Translations under genes and position numbers: made by a program | NCBI GenBank assembly: GCA_036169815.1 | Contig: JAVHOA010000081.1 | Span: forward strand, 16,258 to 80,257 | DNA from: Hydrocurvibacter sp036169815 | GTDB lineage: Bacteria; Campylobacterota; Campylobacteria; Campylobacterales; Sulfurimonadaceae | Direction: 5' to 3' | DNA length: 64,000 nt | In this document: piece after piece, positions 34,805 to 43,339 of the stretch | Layout of the letters: each line of letters begins with the position of its first letter | Numbering within the stretch: position 1 is the stretch's first letter | Notes under the pieces: model-generated | What the model saw: the letters and a program-made list of their open reading frames with translations, nothing else | What the model was told of the DNA's origin: nothing | Database searches by the model: none

Positions 34805-35616
34805 CGACTCTCGTGTGTGATTTTTTTCCACGGCGATGCTTCTTCTTTTGAGCTTTTGAGCATAGGAAAATTACAAATAGTCATCTTTGCCCTCAATCCC
34901 ATCTTTGGAAAAAAACTGATACCAGATATTTTTTCCAGTTCTGCCATGCTGATGAGTTCAAGCTCTTTATCCATACTATTTTTAGTAACATAAACACTTC
35001 CCTCACCCCTTGAGGGGATATACACTGCTTTAAAAAGCTTTGTTGGCACAAGCACTCTGTTGTGAATACGCATAGGTGTGCGGCTTAAAAAGAGCGGACC
35101 CGAGATGACATAAACCTCCCCATACATTTGTAAGAGCATCTGTATATTTTCATTGATTCTAGACCACGCACCGACCTTATTTGTGTGGTTTTGAGGGACA
35201 ATGTTGGCAAGACTAAAGAATTCTCTATAAACCATGGGATCACTTGCATTGGTAGCAAAAGAGAGTTGCCCTTTATCAAAATGGCTCCCGATATAATCAA
35301 TAATCTCTGCGCGTTCCTCTTGACCTAATTGCTCCTCAGCATGAAAATAAGTGCTGCGAACCCCTTTTTTGACACGCATATCTTTTGTAAGGTGTTGCGC
35401 ACTCCAAAGTGGTGTTCTTGCAATGCCTGAGTGCATAAGCGCAAACTCACTCAAGCAAAGCTCTTTTGTTTTTGTTTTGAGTTTTGTGTTTAAAAAATCG
35501 GGAGCTGTGTTTAAAAAGTAGATACCACCACAAGAAGTCGAAGCGCCAAAAAGAGTAAAAGTGAAAAGAAAAGTGAGCGTTATAAGTTTGATGCACTGCA
35601 CAGAGGCAATCCTCAT
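34801..35616 (-). CDS. Secreted DNA/RNA non-specific endonuclease homologue with altered active site
   Basis: 271 residues with an N-terminal signal peptide (LITLTFLFTFTLFGAS). The core matches the NucA/Serratia-nuclease beta-beta-alpha-metal family: SHFDKGQLSFATNASD corresponds to the catalytic DRGHxxPxxD region, and SLANIVPQNHTNKVGAWSRIN holds the metal-binding Asn region. The general-base His of DRGH is Gln here (codon CAA), so the enzyme may be inactive or use another residue. Similar proteins in Campylobacter degrade extracellular DNA. Located just downstream of ssrA on the same strand. Confidence 0.75.
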   Translation of the reverse strand: MRIASVQCIKLITLTFLFTFTLFGASTSCGGIYFLNTAPDFLNTKLKTKTKELCLSEFALMHSGIARTPLWSAQHLTKDMRVKKGVRSTYFHAEEQLGQEERAEIIDYIGSHFDKGQLSFATNASDPMVYREFFSLANIVPQNHTNKVGAWSRINENIQMLLQMYGEVYVISGPLFLSRTPMRIHNRVLVPTKLFKAVYIPSRGEGSVYVTKNSMDKELELISMAELEKISGISFFPKMGLRAKMTICNFPMLKSSKEEASPWKKITHESR

Positions 35617-35636
35617 TGAGTAGTTTTAATAAATTT

Positions 35637-36014
35637 TGGTGGAGACGTCCGGTGTCGAACCGGAGTCCAAAACCAAGCTACTCCTAACGTCTACATGCTT
35701 AGAGAAGTTGTTTTAAGTTTAATCTTGCTTCACACATCTTGCAAAGCTACGCAAGACGAGCCTCTAAATTCATCTTAGGTCGAGACGCACCTAAAATATA
35801 TCTGCATAAAGGGTGATACTTCGAGTCCTACTTATCCAGAGTCCATAGGTGAAGCAGCCCGCCTCCTTAGGAGGGGTTAAAACTTATGCTACTGCGTAAG
35901 CTGGGCGGTAATTTGTGTTGTTTGCGTTTAAGCAAGTTTGAGCCGCGTAACGGAAATGCTCAGTCCGGCATGCAATTAAAAGCGACCTGATCCTGTCGAA
36001 GCCATGTCGTCCCC
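35637..36014 (-). ncRNA. ssrA: Transfer-messenger RNA
   Basis: Rescues stalled ribosomes together with SmpB. On the minus strand the 5' end reads GGGGACGACATGGCTTCGAC and the 3' end carries the T-arm GGTTCGACACC and a terminal CTCCACCA, the standard acceptor-half features of one-piece tmRNA. The roughly 378-nt length is normal. The resume codon is GCA at 35925, and the tag reads ANNTNYRPAYAVA followed by TAA (35884-35925). The tag resembles those of other Campylobacterota, which end in PAYAxA. Confidence 0.97.
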
Positions 36015-36049
36015 ATTGAGTGAAATTATATCCAAAAAGGATGAGTTTA

Positions 36050-36250
36050 TTACTCACCCATTTTGATTATAAAGTTGTCATTTTCTTCAAGAACAAAAAA
36101 GTTATGTTTTCCACAAAATGTTTCGTTCATATCCTCTTTTCTCTCATTTGCCGCGACAAGCGCATCATCTTTATTTTCAAAGCTTGTTTCTGCTTCAAAA
36201 CCACTTCTTTTAAAACATCCACACTGTTTTTCTACAACTACTTTATACAT
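36050..36250 (-). CDS. Small conserved-looking protein with CGCFKRS motif, unknown
   Basis: 66 residues from ATG at 36250 (MYKVVVEKQCGCFKRSGF), preceded by AAAGGATT. Features are a Cys-x-Cys near the start, a third Cys in ETFCGKHNFF and an acidic helix (ENKDDALVAANERKEDMN). Soluble, no signal peptide. The three cysteines suggest metal binding or redox activity, but the function is not recognised. Confidence 0.7.
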   Translation of the reverse strand: MYKVVVEKQCGCFKRSGFEAETSFENKDDALVAANERKEDMNETFCGKHNFFVLEENDNFIIKMGE

Positions 36251-36384
36251 AATCAATCCTTTTATTTTTCGGCAATTATAAATAATGAAGATTAAAGCTA
36301 AAAGTGCAGATTAGTTGAGAGGCTTCCATGTAAGCAGTTGTAAAGCTTTTCATGTACGCCTTTTTTTATGATAAAAGTAAGAGT

Positions 36385-37125
36385 TTACGCGTTGATCTCG
36401 TTTTTGATGATTGAGGCGAGTTTTGAACACTCCTCAATTTTTTGAGAGTAGTTGAGCGTCTCTTTTAAAAGAATATCGATAAAAGCAGAACCCACAATCA
36501 CGCCATCCGCACCTGCTACTTTCTCTTTTGCAGTGCGAGCATTGACACCAAAACCTACAAAGGCAGGCGTGTCTGTAACCTCTTTGATTGAAGCGATCAA
36601 AGGCTGCAAATCTTCAGCTTTTCCAGAACCTGTAATCCCAGTATATGCAACGAGATAGATAAACTTTTTGGCATCTTTTGCGATTTGTGCGATACGCTCT
36701 TTTGAGTCTGTTGGGGCAACAAATGTGATGTTAGCAACGCTATTTGCATCAAAAATTTCTTTATATAGTAGGGTTTCTTCATACGGAAGATCTGGGATGA
36801 TAAGCCCGCTTACATGTAAGCTATGTGCTTCATGTAAAAGCTTATTGATTCCATATTGATAAAATGGGTTGAAATATCCCATCCACAAAGTATCAACTTT
36901 TTGACCAATCTCTTTTGAAATATCCAAAATATCATTAAAATGAAACCCACTCTCAAGCGCAATATGATTTGCTTTTTCTATAACAGGACCATCTGCTACT
37001 GGATCAGAAAAGGGGACACCAAGTTCAATAGAATCTACACCATTGGCGCCAAGTGCCAAAGCGAGATCAACGCTAAAAGATTTTTCTGGATAACACGAAG
37101 TAATATATGCAACTAATTTTTTCAT
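36385..37125 (-). CDS. trpA: Tryptophan synthase alpha chain
   Basis: Cleaves indole-3-glycerol phosphate to indole, passed to TrpB. The 246 residues keep the catalytic Glu in SIELGVPFSDPVADGP and the Asp in LIIPDLPYEE, plus TGITGSG and GFGVNARTAKEKV. It is separated from trpB and the other trp genes, none of which are in the window, and is coupled (ATGA) to an HPt-domain gene. One TTACATGTAA encodes LHVS. Confidence 0.95.
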   Translation of the reverse strand: MKKLVAYITSCYPEKSFSVDLALALGANGVDSIELGVPFSDPVADGPVIEKANHIALESGFHFNDILDISKEIGQKVDTLWMGYFNPFYQYGINKLLHEAHSLHVSGLIIPDLPYEETLLYKEIFDANSVANITFVAPTDSKERIAQIAKDAKKFIYLVAYTGITGSGKAEDLQPLIASIKEVTDTPAFVGFGVNARTAKEKVAGADGVIVGSAFIDILLKETLNYSQKIEECSKLASIIKNEINA

Positions 37126-37526
37126 TTTTTTTCCAAATCGGGTAATTTTAATAGGGAGAACTCGATTTTTGTGAGTTCATTATCAAGCTTGAGGTCGTCA
37201 TACCATTTCTCAAACATATCACTAATCAGCAACAACCAGCTAAGAACCTCTTCATTCACAGGTCCCTCTTGTGTTCGAAGCGTTTCTAGGGCATTTTCAA
37301 CAAAAGTGGAAAGCCTGATGATTGGCTCTAGCTTTAAAAAGGAGGAAGCTGATTTGAGGTTGTGAAAGATGCGAAAAAGTTCGTTAATATTGGATTCATA
37401 ATGCTCCGCTTTTTCAAGATGAATAATAAGTGGCTCCATAATATCAACCATCATGGAAAAATGCTCCAAAAACTCATCGATTATTTCAAAGTCAAAATTT
37501 TCTTCTAAGTTTGTTCTTGCGCCCAT
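37122..37526 (-). CDS. HPt-domain protein
   Basis: 134 residues, fully helical, resembling the P1 phosphotransfer domain of CheA. The probable phospho-acceptor His is in ELFRIFHNLKSASSFLKL, which matches HxLKGxS-type motifs. It could shuttle phosphate between receiver domains such as those encoded at 23.7 or 44.7 kb. Its stop overlaps the trpA ATG, an odd pairing of signalling and amino-acid synthesis. Confidence 0.78.
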   Translation of the reverse strand: MGARTNLEENFDFEIIDEFLEHFSMMVDIMEPLIIHLEKAEHYESNINELFRIFHNLKSASSFLKLEPIIRLSTFVENALETLRTQEGPVNEEVLSWLLLISDMFEKWYDDLKLDNELTKIEFSLLKLPDLEKK

Positions 37527-37613
37527 ATTGTGATAGTTCTCCTATATTGCTTTGGATTATATCATTTTTTGGTTAAAATCTCTTTAGCAAAATTTATAGA
37601 AAAAGATACCAAA

Positions 37614-38405
37614 ATGCCCAAAAAAATGACCATTTCCAAAATAAAAAATTCTAAAGGAAACAAGCCTTTAGTGATGATTACAGCCTATGATGCACTCTTT
37701 GCAAAACTGTTTGAAGAGAGCGCAGATATCTTGCTTGTTGGAGATAGTCTCAATATGAGCTTTGCTGGTAAAAGTGATACACTCAGTGCAACACTAGAAC
37801 AGATGATATACCACACAAACGCCGTATGCAAAGGCTCTGCGAAGAGTTTTGTAATCACAGATATGCCATTTGGAACATATATGAGCAAAGAGCAAGCGCT
37901 TGCTAATGCAGTGAAAGTTTTTCAAGAAACCTCGACAGATGCCCTAAAAATTGAGGGTGGAGCAGAGAAAGCCCCAATCGTCAAACACCTTACATGTAAC
38001 GGTATTGCGGTGTGTGGGCATATTGGTTTGTTACCTCAATCGGTACGAAGCGAGGGCGGTTATAAAGTTAAAGGCAAAGATGAAAGAAGTGCAATGAGTC
38101 TGGTCAATGACGCAAAAGAGATCGAGCAAGCAGGTGCTTTTTGTATCGTAATTGAGGGTGTCAAAGCTGATGTTGCACGTTTGGTTGCATCAAGTGTGAG
38201 CATCCCTGTCATCGGTATTGGAGCTGGAAATGGTGTTGATGGACAGGTGCTTGTTTTTTCAGATATGCTTGGTTTGTATGAAGCATTTACTCCAAAGTTT
38301 GTCAAAAAATATCTCAATGGAGCAACTTTGGTGCAAGAAGCGGTTGCTTTATATGCCAAAGAGGTCGTCTCACGGGAGTTTCCTAGTGAACAATACATCT
38401 ATTAA
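37614..38405 (+). CDS. panB: 3-methyl-2-oxobutanoate hydroxymethyltransferase
   Basis: First committed step of pantothenate synthesis (ketopantoate formation). From ATG at 37614 the protein has 263 residues with MITAYDALFAKLFEE, LLVGDSLNM, CGHIGLLPQS and VIGIGAGNGVDGQVLVF, all standard PanB motifs. An upstream open frame to 37530 is hydrophobic and unlike PanB, so it was not used. panC lies at 3.2 kb. One TTACATGTAA encodes LTCN. Confidence 0.96.
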   Translation: MPKKMTISKIKNSKGNKPLVMITAYDALFAKLFEESADILLVGDSLNMSFAGKSDTLSATLEQMIYHTNAVCKGSAKSFVITDMPFGTYMSKEQALANAVKVFQETSTDALKIEGGAEKAPIVKHLTCNGIAVCGHIGLLPQSVRSEGGYKVKGKDERSAMSLVNDAKEIEQAGAFCIVIEGVKADVARLVASSVSIPVIGIGAGNGVDGQVLVFSDMLGLYEAFTPKFVKKYLNGATLVQEAVALYAKEVVSREFPSEQYIY

Positions 38406-38414
38406 GAGCGTATT

Positions 38415-39422
38415 ATGGAACGTCTAGTGGAGATAGAGAAGTTTAGTGCCGACGAAACGGCTGAAGTAACCCTTCGTCCAAGTGCGTGGAGCGAGTATAT
38501 CGGTCAAGAGCAGATTAAAAAAAATCTTTCTGTTTTCATAGAAGCGAGCAAAAAACGAGCCGAAGCGCTTGATCATACGCTTTTTTATGGCCCTCCAGGG
38601 CTTGGGAAAACAACGCTTGCGCTTATCATTGCAAATGAGATGCATGCAAATATCAAAGTTACCGCAGCACCGATGATTGAAAAGAGTGGCGATTTGGCGG
38701 CAATTTTGACAAATCTAGAAGAGGGCGATGTTCTTTTTATTGATGAGATTCACCGTCTTTCCCCCGCAGTAGAGGAGATACTCTACTCCTCCATGGAGGA
38801 TTTTCGCATCGACATTATTATAGGAAGCGGACCCGCGGCACAAACGGTGAAGATCGATCTGCCCCGCTTTACTCTCATAGGTGCAACAACTCGCGCGGGG
38901 ATGCTTTCCAACCCTTTACGAGATCGATTTGGGATGAATTTTCGTATGAATTTTTACTCCGATGATGAGCTTGCGCGCATTGTTATCCAAGCTGCAGGCA
39001 AGCTTGATAAAGAGATTGTTCATGAAGCCGCGATAGAAATAGCAAAAAGAAGCCGTGGCACTCCGCGTATTGCGCTGAGATTACTGCGAAGAGTGCGCGA
39101 TTTTGCTGAAGTTATGAATGAAAAACATATAGAGTTGCACCGAACACAGTATGCTTTAAATGAACTCGGGATCAATTCGCATGGATTTGATGAGATGGAT
39201 ATCAGACTTTTACAACTGCTCGTCTCTTCAAGTGGAAAGCCCATTGGTTTGAGCACGATTGCCGCTTCACTGAGTGAAGACGAGGGCACAGTTGAGGATG
39301 TGATTGAGCCCTATTTACTGGCAAATGGTTACTTGGAGCGCACAGCCAAAGGCAGGCTTGCAACCCATAAAACTATTGATCTTATAAAATTTAAAAATCC
39401 GCAAGAGAGTCTTTTTTTATGA
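38415..39422 (+). CDS. ruvB: Holliday junction branch migration ATPase RuvB
   Basis: Hexameric AAA+ motor acting with RuvA on Holliday junctions. The 335 residues have LRPSAWSEYIGQ, Walker A GPPGLGKTTLAL, Walker B VLFIDEIHRL, sensor IGATTRAGMLSNPLRDRFG and the C-terminal winged helix (TIAASLSEDEGTVEDVIEPYL). ATG nine bases after panB. The downstream PerM-family gene overlaps its stop by four bases. Confidence 0.97.
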   Translation: MERLVEIEKFSADETAEVTLRPSAWSEYIGQEQIKKNLSVFIEASKKRAEALDHTLFYGPPGLGKTTLALIIANEMHANIKVTAAPMIEKSGDLAAILTNLEEGDVLFIDEIHRLSPAVEEILYSSMEDFRIDIIIGSGPAAQTVKIDLPRFTLIGATTRAGMLSNPLRDRFGMNFRMNFYSDDELARIVIQAAGKLDKEIVHEAAIEIAKRSRGTPRIALRLLRRVRDFAEVMNEKHIELHRTQYALNELGINSHGFDEMDIRLLQLLVSSSGKPIGLSTIAASLSEDEGTVEDVIEPYLLANGYLERTAKGRLATHKTIDLIKFKNPQESLFL

Positions 39423-40453
39423 AACCACAACATCTTCTTATTATCCTTTTTGGCGGTTCTTTGTATTGGATGTATCGTCTGTACGAGCCATTTTTACTGA
39501 CTATGCTTATAGCCGCATTGCTTGCAATTTCAACGGCAAATATCCAACTTTATTTTACGAATTTGACAAGGTCAAGATTGTTTGGAAGCCTCGCTTCAAC
39601 ATTTTTGCTTGCATTTTTATTTTTTGCTCCGCTTGGATATTTTTTGGCAAGTTTTTCTATCAAACTCAACAATCTTGATCCCCAAGTGCTTCTACAAATA
39701 GAGCGTTCCCTGCAAGCTCTCATCGACAATCCACCACAATCTTTGCTATTTTTAAAGCCACACATCAACAATATGATGCAGGATTTTGGAGTGAAAAATA
39801 TTACAGCAACGGCGATTTCTTATGCAGGAACCATTGGCTCATACAGTGCTGGGTATGTTAAAAATGCTCTTTTTGTGATTGTTTTTTACTTTTTTTGCCA
39901 GTACAATGGAGAAGCCATTGTCGAATTTGTAAAACGAGCCGTCAAGCTTGAAGAGGATGACAATAAACTACTCAATTATGAACTCTCTTCTGTGATGAGC
40001 ACCGTCTTTTACTCAATTCTTGCAACGGCGATGTTTGAGGGTGCGCTTTTTGGCGTAGCAATCGCTTTTATGGGATATAACGGCTTTTTATTTGGGATTA
40101 TGTATGGATTTGCTTCTTTGATTCCAGTGGTTGGTGGCGCTTTGATGTGGATCCCTTTTGCAGCGTATGAGTATAGTTTTGGTGATACAAACGGTGCGCT
40201 TTTCATAGCAATTTACTCTATTGTCATGATTTCTATTATTGCAGATACTTTTATCAAACCATTGATTATTCGTGAGATTAATATCCGTTTTATCAAATCA
40301 AATTTACAACTCAATGAGATGGTCATCTTTTTTGCTATTCTTGCTGGATTGGCAACATTTGGATTTTGGGGAATGATACTCGGTCCCGCAATCACCTCGT
40401 TTTTCCTCGCACTTTTAAAATTAGTGGAAGCAAAATCTACAGAAAACCAATAG
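39419..40453 (+). CDS. AI-2E/PerM-family membrane protein
   Basis: 344 residues with about eight TM helices. The late motif MVIFFAILAGLATFGFWGMILGPAI and the central YGFASLIPVVGGALMWIP are signatures of the AI-2E transporter (PerM/YdiK) family. Members export AI-2 or act as Na+/H+ antiporters; the substrate here is unknown. ATGA overlap with ruvB. Confidence 0.88.
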   Translation: MKPQHLLIILFGGSLYWMYRLYEPFLLTMLIAALLAISTANIQLYFTNLTRSRLFGSLASTFLLAFLFFAPLGYFLASFSIKLNNLDPQVLLQIERSLQALIDNPPQSLLFLKPHINNMMQDFGVKNITATAISYAGTIGSYSAGYVKNALFVIVFYFFCQYNGEAIVEFVKRAVKLEEDDNKLLNYELSSVMSTVFYSILATAMFEGALFGVAIAFMGYNGFLFGIMYGFASLIPVVGGALMWIPFAAYEYSFGDTNGALFIAIYSIVMISIIADTFIKPLIIREINIRFIKSNLQLNEMVIFFAILAGLATFGFWGMILGPAITSFFLALLKLVEAKSTENQ

Positions 40454-40475
40454 ACTTCTTCTTTGCTGAAGTCTA
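40451..40475. terminator. Shared hairpin containing both convergent stop codons
   Basis: TAGACTTC (40451-40458) pairs with GAAGTCTA (40468-40475). The first TAG is the stop of the PerM-family gene, and the last CTA is the TAG stop of htrB on the other strand. A nine-base loop separates them. The U-tract is short (ATCTTTATAAA), so termination may be moderate. Confidence 0.55.
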
Positions 40476-41363
40476 ATCTTTATAAATCTGTGGATAATCA
40501 TTTTTCCATCTTCTATGCAGCCAAAACCAAGGTTTTGGATTTTTGAAAATCTCGCAACTCAGCCATGAAGCTTGCATCTGCGTGGAGATGAGGATGTCAT
40601 TTTGTAGATCTTCTGTGCGAGGTACGAGAAGTTCTTCATAGACTTTGATTGTGTAACTTGCATCATTTGCATCTGCGTGGATTAAAATTGGGATGAGCGC
40701 TGCATCAAACTTTCTTGCCAGATAGGCCGTGGACTTAATCTGTTGGGTTGGATGGTTTAAAAAATCAACCTCAAGGGCGTCTTGTTTGCTTACATTTGTA
40801 TCGATTAAAATTGCGATTGCTTTTTTTGCACGCAGCCGCTTGACAAGCTCTTTTGCCGCACCATGTTTTTCCGCATACTCCATCTTCCATTTCGCGCGAG
40901 AGGAGAGCAGATAATCTTCAAAATAGTGGTTATTCATCTTTTTATAGACAATCATAATAGGCTCAACCAAAGCACTAAGCATCTCAGCACCAAGTTCCCA
41001 AGCCCCATAGTGCGCAGTTACAAAGATAATAGGGCGCTTTTCCTCTTGCACTTTTTGAATAATCTCTAGGTTTTCAAACGTAACTTTTTTAGCAATATCT
41101 TCGATGGTATAGGTGCGTCCTTCGAGGGTGTATAAAAAGTTTAAAAGCAGTGATTTATAAGAATATTTTGTAACATCTTGCACAAATTTTTCATCAAGTT
41201 CCTTGCCATATACAAATTTGAGATTTTGTCGTACAACTTTGGTGTATCTTTTGCTTGCATAGTAAGCAAAGGCAGCTAGTGATGTGAAAAATGCTCGTCT
41301 CACTTTTTTTGGAAGCAGCATTAGTAGCTTTTCGAGTGCCAAAAAGAGAGTAAATCCTATCAT
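40473..41363 (-). CDS. htrB: Lipid A acyltransferase, LpxL/HtrB family
   Basis: Adds a secondary acyl chain to lipid A at the inner-membrane cytoplasmic face. The 296 residues start with a hydrophobic anchor (IGFTLFLALEKLLMLL) and contain the HxxxxE-type catalytic motif VTAHYGAWELGAE and AIAILIDTNVS. The ATG overlaps the waaC stop by four bases; waaC-htrB is the standard order in Campylobacter. Confidence 0.92.
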   Translation of the reverse strand: MIGFTLFLALEKLLMLLPKKVRRAFFTSLAAFAYYASKRYTKVVRQNLKFVYGKELDEKFVQDVTKYSYKSLLLNFLYTLEGRTYTIEDIAKKVTFENLEIIQKVQEEKRPIIFVTAHYGAWELGAEMLSALVEPIMIVYKKMNNHYFEDYLLSSRAKWKMEYAEKHGAAKELVKRLRAKKAIAILIDTNVSKQDALEVDFLNHPTQQIKSTAYLARKFDAALIPILIHADANDASYTIKVYEELLVPRTEDLQNDILISTQMQASWLSCEIFKNPKPWFWLHRRWKNDYPQIYKD

Positions 41364-42346
41364 GTTAAAAGCTCCTTGGCTTTGGTAATAATCGTGTTGG
41401 AATCGATATTTTCAATAGAAAAATCGTTTTTATTAATATGAAAAATATCGACTTTTGAATCTGAATGGATAGCGATATTTTGAGCTGTCTCATAAATCAT
41501 TCTCTCATTTGTAGGTCCAAAAAGTGTGATGGATGCGACGTTGTAAGCCCATGCGAGATGCGTTGGACCTGTGTCATTACCGATGACAAGCGCGGCATGG
41601 GCTATGAGTGCGCAAAGCTGTACAAGGGAGAGTTTTGGAGCAATTTGGGTGTTACATGTAAGGGCAGTTATAAACTCAGCATCACGCTTTTCTTGCTCAT
41701 TTCCCCAAACAATATAGATCTTATATGGGAGCATTTTGCAAACTTCTATGACGCGTTCTTTTGGATAGATTTTACTTTTCCAAGATGCGCCAATCACAAA
41801 GACACAATAAGGTTCTTGCGCATAAGTCGGTTTTTCATAAAATGGGAGTGTTGCGGCTTTATTTTGTAGCATCAAATCGCTTACATGTAAGCCTAAAGCA
41901 TCATTGAGCAGAGCAATATTTCTTTTAATTACGCTTAATTCATAGGGAACTTGTGAGCTTGAAGCATAAAAAAGAGCGGAGAGTTTTTCTCTTGTAGAGT
42001 TTTTATCAAAACCGTGAATCTTTTTGCCGATAAAACGTGCCACAAGGGCAGATTTTAAAAGTCCTTGCATATCGATGATGAGATCATATTTTGGTAATTG
42101 CTTGAGTTTAAAAACAGTTTTTTTTAATAAAGTAACACTCTTTTCTTTTTTTATTTTTTTAAGATTAATGGTATGGACATGATAGAGGAGTGGATGATTT
42201 TGGAGGAGTGGAGCAAAAACCTCTTCGGTAATCCAATCGATTTTGAGATCGGGATATTTTTGTTTGATAAATTGCAATACAACCGTTGCATTGACAATAT
42301 CACCAAGAGCGGAGAGCCTTATTATGGCTATGTGAGTAAATTTCAT
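41360..42346 (-). CDS. waaC: Lipopolysaccharide heptosyltransferase I
   Basis: GT9 enzyme adding the first heptose to Kdo-lipid A. The 328 residues begin MKFTHIAIIRLSALGDIVNA, with VIGNDTGPTHLAWA and ITLFGPTN later, the nucleotide-sugar binding region of WaaC. ATG at 42346 is preferred to a start 27 bases upstream. A minus-strand TATAAT ends seven bases before it and no ribosome site is visible, suggesting a leaderless mRNA. Two TTACATGTAA copies (LTCN, LHVS). Confidence 0.92.
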   Translation of the reverse strand: MKFTHIAIIRLSALGDIVNATVVLQFIKQKYPDLKIDWITEEVFAPLLQNHPLLYHVHTINLKKIKKEKSVTLLKKTVFKLKQLPKYDLIIDMQGLLKSALVARFIGKKIHGFDKNSTREKLSALFYASSSQVPYELSVIKRNIALLNDALGLHVSDLMLQNKAATLPFYEKPTYAQEPYCVFVIGASWKSKIYPKERVIEVCKMLPYKIYIVWGNEQEKRDAEFITALTCNTQIAPKLSLVQLCALIAHAALVIGNDTGPTHLAWAYNVASITLFGPTNERMIYETAQNIAIHSDSKVDIFHINKNDFSIENIDSNTIITKAKELLT

Positions 42347-42353
42347 GGGTGTT

Positions 42354-42359
42354 ATTATA
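42354..42359 (-). promoter_or_regulatory. -10 box of waaC, apparently leaderless
   Basis: TATAAT on the minus strand, seven bases from the ATG; the expected start point falls on or next to the first codon. Confidence 0.5.
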
Positions 42360-42404
42360 GCAAAACAAGCCAAGCTTGGGCGTGTTGATTTAAAAATATG
42401 ATGT

Positions 42405-42410
42405 TATAAT
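42405..42410 (+). promoter_or_regulatory. -10 box of the Cache-domain gene
   Basis: TATAAT followed by CGCG, 23 bases before the ATG at 42434 and divergent from the waaC promoter. Confidence 0.5.
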
Positions 42411-42433
42411 CGCGAAAAATAAAAAGGTTCAAA

Positions 42434-43339
42434 ATGGTTGCTGCTGATATTCAAGATTATTCGCAAAGTAGAACAAAAGCGAGAGCGTATTTTTGTTATC
42501 TTTTTTCAAAAAATATTCAAGACAGGCTTCCCTCTCTTTCTCCAGAGATGATACTGCCTCGTCTTTTAAAAATCAAAGCAGATTTGGAACATTGTGATGC
42601 TGTCTATCTTTTAGATTATAAAGGGATTCAAGTCTCTTCTACTTTTACGCAACATGCGAAAATTGATGAAGATATTGGAAAGATTCGTGCAGATCGTGCC
42701 TACTATTATCGTGCGATGCGGGAAAAAAGATGTTCTGTGACCGACCCGTATCCATCATTGCTCAGTTCAGAACTCACAGTCACAGCATCAAAACCGATAT
42801 TTGATGAAAATGGTGATATTAAATATGTAGCGTGTTTGGATATGCCTCTTGATGAGGTGCTTAAAATAGCGCATCTCAATACCTTAGATACATTTTTTAA
42901 TAAGTTTTTTAAAATTTCATACGGTATTTTTGCGGTTGCCCTAATCGCTATTGCTGTGCTACTCTTTTTTAAGGGAATCCAGAGCTTTTTTGTCAATGAG
43001 ATTAGTCTAAATAACTTTGAGATAAAAAATGTTTTTGAAGCAACGATTCTTTTGACGCTTTCTTTAGCCATGTTTGATCTTACCAAAACAATTATAGAAG
43101 AGGAGATTACGGGGCAAAACCAAGAACACGATATTTCAGGTCCGCATAAAACGATGGTTAAGTTTTTGGGTTCTATTATCATTGCACTCTCGATTGAAGC
43201 GCTTATGCTTGTGTTTAAATTTGCTATCACTGATCCTGAAAAACTTCTCTATGCGATGTACATTATGGGTGGCGTTGGCGTGTTGATCATGAGTTTAGCT
43301 GTTTATCTAAAATTTACAAAAGAGAAGATTACAAAATGA
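42434..43339 (+). CDS. PDC/Cache-sensor-like domain protein with C-terminal TM helices
   Basis: 301 residues. Residues about 1-150 resemble a single Cache (PDC) ligand-binding domain (CDAVYLLDYKGIQVSSTF, YYYRAMREKRCSVTDPYPS, PIFDENGDIKYVACLDMPL). Four hydrophobic segments follow at about 163-184, 203-222, 246-268 and 273-292. There is no TM helix or signal peptide before the sensor, which is unusual because Cache domains normally face the periplasm, and no output domain is present. Its stop overlaps the hisH ATG as ATGA. Function unknown. Confidence 0.75.
   Translation: MVAADIQDYSQSRTKARAYFCYLFSKNIQDRLPSLSPEMILPRLLKIKADLEHCDAVYLLDYKGIQVSSTFTQHAKIDEDIGKIRADRAYYYRAMREKRCSVTDPYPSLLSSELTVTASKPIFDENGDIKYVACLDMPLDEVLKIAHLNTLDTFFNKFFKISYGIFAVALIAIAVLLFFKGIQSFFVNEISLNNFEIKNVFEATILLTLSLAMFDLTKTIIEEEITGQNQEHDISGPHKTMVKFLGSIIIALSIEALMLVFKFAITDPEKLLYAMYIMGGVGVLIMSLAVYLKFTKEKITK

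Noticed and set aside
37530..37613. Hydrophobic extension of panB
   Set aside because: It is unlike PanB N-termini and precedes a good ATG at 37614; treated as untranslated leader.
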